Shown: positions 63,533 through 64,000 of the stretch, one piece after another
Layout of the letters: every line of letters begins with the position of its first letter
How positions within the stretch are numbered: the first letter of the stretch is position 1
NCBI RefSeq assembly: GCF_039542345.1
Contig: NZ_BAABHY010000001.1
Coordinates: 1,550,001 to 1,614,000, forward strand
Length of the DNA stretch: 64,000 bases
Source: Orbus sasakiae
Lineage (GTDB): Bacteria; Pseudomonadota; Gammaproteobacteria; Enterobacterales; Orbaceae
Direction: 5' to 3'
Position numbers and translations under genes: made by a program
The notes under the pieces: model-generated
Seen by the model: only the letters and a program-made list of their open reading frames with translations
Databases searched by the model: none
What the model was told of the DNA's origin: nothing

Positions 63533-64000
63533 TTAAATTTCTCGACGAATACCAGAATATTTAGCCAGCTCAATTGTTGTCACTGCTCGTGCAATAATCG
63601 GTGCATCAATCATTTTGCCATTTAACGAAATGACACCTAAACCAGCCTGTTCACCTTCTTCTGCTGCTTCAACGACTTTTTTAGCATATTCAAATTCAGC
63701 TAACGTTGGTGCATAAGCATTATGCAGTAATTCAATTTGTCTCGGATTGATTAATGATTTTCCATTAAAACCAAGTTTTTTGGCCAAATTCACTTCTTTT
63801 AAAAATCCTTCATCATCGTTAACATTTGCGTACACCACATCAAACGCATCAATTTTAGCAACGCGCGCTGCATGTAATACTGCACAACGTGCGTAAAATA
63901 GCTCCGTGCCATCACCCCGTTCCGTTTGCATATCAACTAAATAATCAAAAGCAGCTAATGCAATTCCGATTAAACGAGGTGAAGATTGTGCAATTGCAAC
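63533..64000 (-). CDS. citE: Citrate lyase beta subunit (partial, 5' end outside window)
   Basis: The C-terminal ~155 residues of citryl-ACP lyase, a TIM-barrel enzyme that splits citryl-S-ACP into oxaloacetate and acetyl-S-ACP. AIAQSSPRLIGIAL, GTELFYARCAVLHAARVAKI, FNGKSLINPRQIELLHNAYAP and VVEAAEEGEQAGLGVISLNG match E. coli CitE. Where E. coli has GAEDY this protein has AAFDY, keeping the aspartate but replacing the glutamate. The window edge cuts the gene; an internal methionine at 63931 is not the start. Confidence 0.95.
   Translation of the reverse strand, partial: VAIAQSSPRLIGIALAAFDYLVDMQTERGDGTELFYARCAVLHAARVAKIDAFDVVYANVNDDEGFLKEVNLAKKLGFNGKSLINPRQIELLHNAYAPTLAEFEYAKKVVEAAEEGEQAGLGVISLNGKMIDAPIIARAVTTIELAKYSGIRREI

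Noticed and set aside
1..64000. CRISPR array, tRNA, rRNA, insertion sequence or prophage
   Set aside because: No regularly spaced repeats, no cloverleaf-like intergenic sequence, no transposase or phage genes were seen.

Overview
The window is an AT-rich, gene-dense bacterial chromosome segment. The gene set (MukBEF, FabR, YccJ, ArfA, EfpL with YeiW, LpxT, CnoX with YbbO, DarP with PmbA) and close protein similarity to Escherichia coli place it in the gammaproteobacteria, in the Enterobacterales/Pasteurellales/Orbales group. Low GC, citrate lyase genes and loss of several enterobacterial neighbour genes fit an Orbaceae-type (Gilliamella-like) host-associated bacterium. That placement is inference. 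I see no tRNA, rRNA, CRISPR array, insertion sequence or prophage.

Layout. 1-2190 (minus): purE-purK and the start of dgt. 2447-4842 (plus): a 55-residue secreted peptide followed by a CusRS-type two-component system. 4962-6428: guaB with a strong terminator. 6531-8763: modABC behind a near-perfect ModE operator, with a ModC that lacks the Mop domain. 8885-15388 (minus): mukF-mukE-mukB. 15581-16741 (minus): yccJ-rnz. 16861-19671 (plus): yaaA, an AEC transporter and map. 19920-21600 (minus): ybbO-cnoX. 21801-23152 (plus): mtnN-yadS. 23149-26600 (minus): uvrA (with a LexA box) and plsY. 26891-27091 (minus): arfA with a hairpin in its 3' coding end. 27235-29818 (plus): yhdT-panF-prmA.

29866-35408 is the main accessory block. 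It holds a ManD/RspA-type sugar-acid dehydratase, a GntR/FCD regulator, and a divergent operon of an IdnO-like reductase, an ACS-family MFS transporter and an IdnD-like dehydrogenase. It lies where dusB-fis follows prmA in E. coli. A 17-bp sequence repeated with one mismatch lies upstream of the dehydratase and upstream of the divergent operon, and is a candidate operator. Together the genes could take a hexonate such as L-idonate or L-gulonate to 2-keto-3-deoxygluconate without a gluconate kinase.

35699-41259 is housekeeping: infA, lysP, yeiW, efpL, lpxT, ttcA, hemW. 41785-44467 holds pgeF-rluD divergent from bamD. 44519-48824 (minus) holds pmbA, a SulP transporter and a CinA-like gene, with darP and ppa following on the plus strand. 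50391-57007 (minus) is argC-argB-argG-argH-oxyR-fabR, preceded by two ARG boxes 3 bp apart. The argG product carries an unusual Lys/Ala-rich tail. clpB (57275-59845, minus) has a sigma-32-type promoter. ybdG (plus) converges on citE-citF-citX (minus), and citE runs off the window end.

Most of the window is conserved core genome. Points worth a second look are the sugar-acid cluster and its operator, the arfA nonstop hairpin, the secreted peptide beside the orphan CusRS pair, the ArgG tail, and several unexplained inverted repeats.
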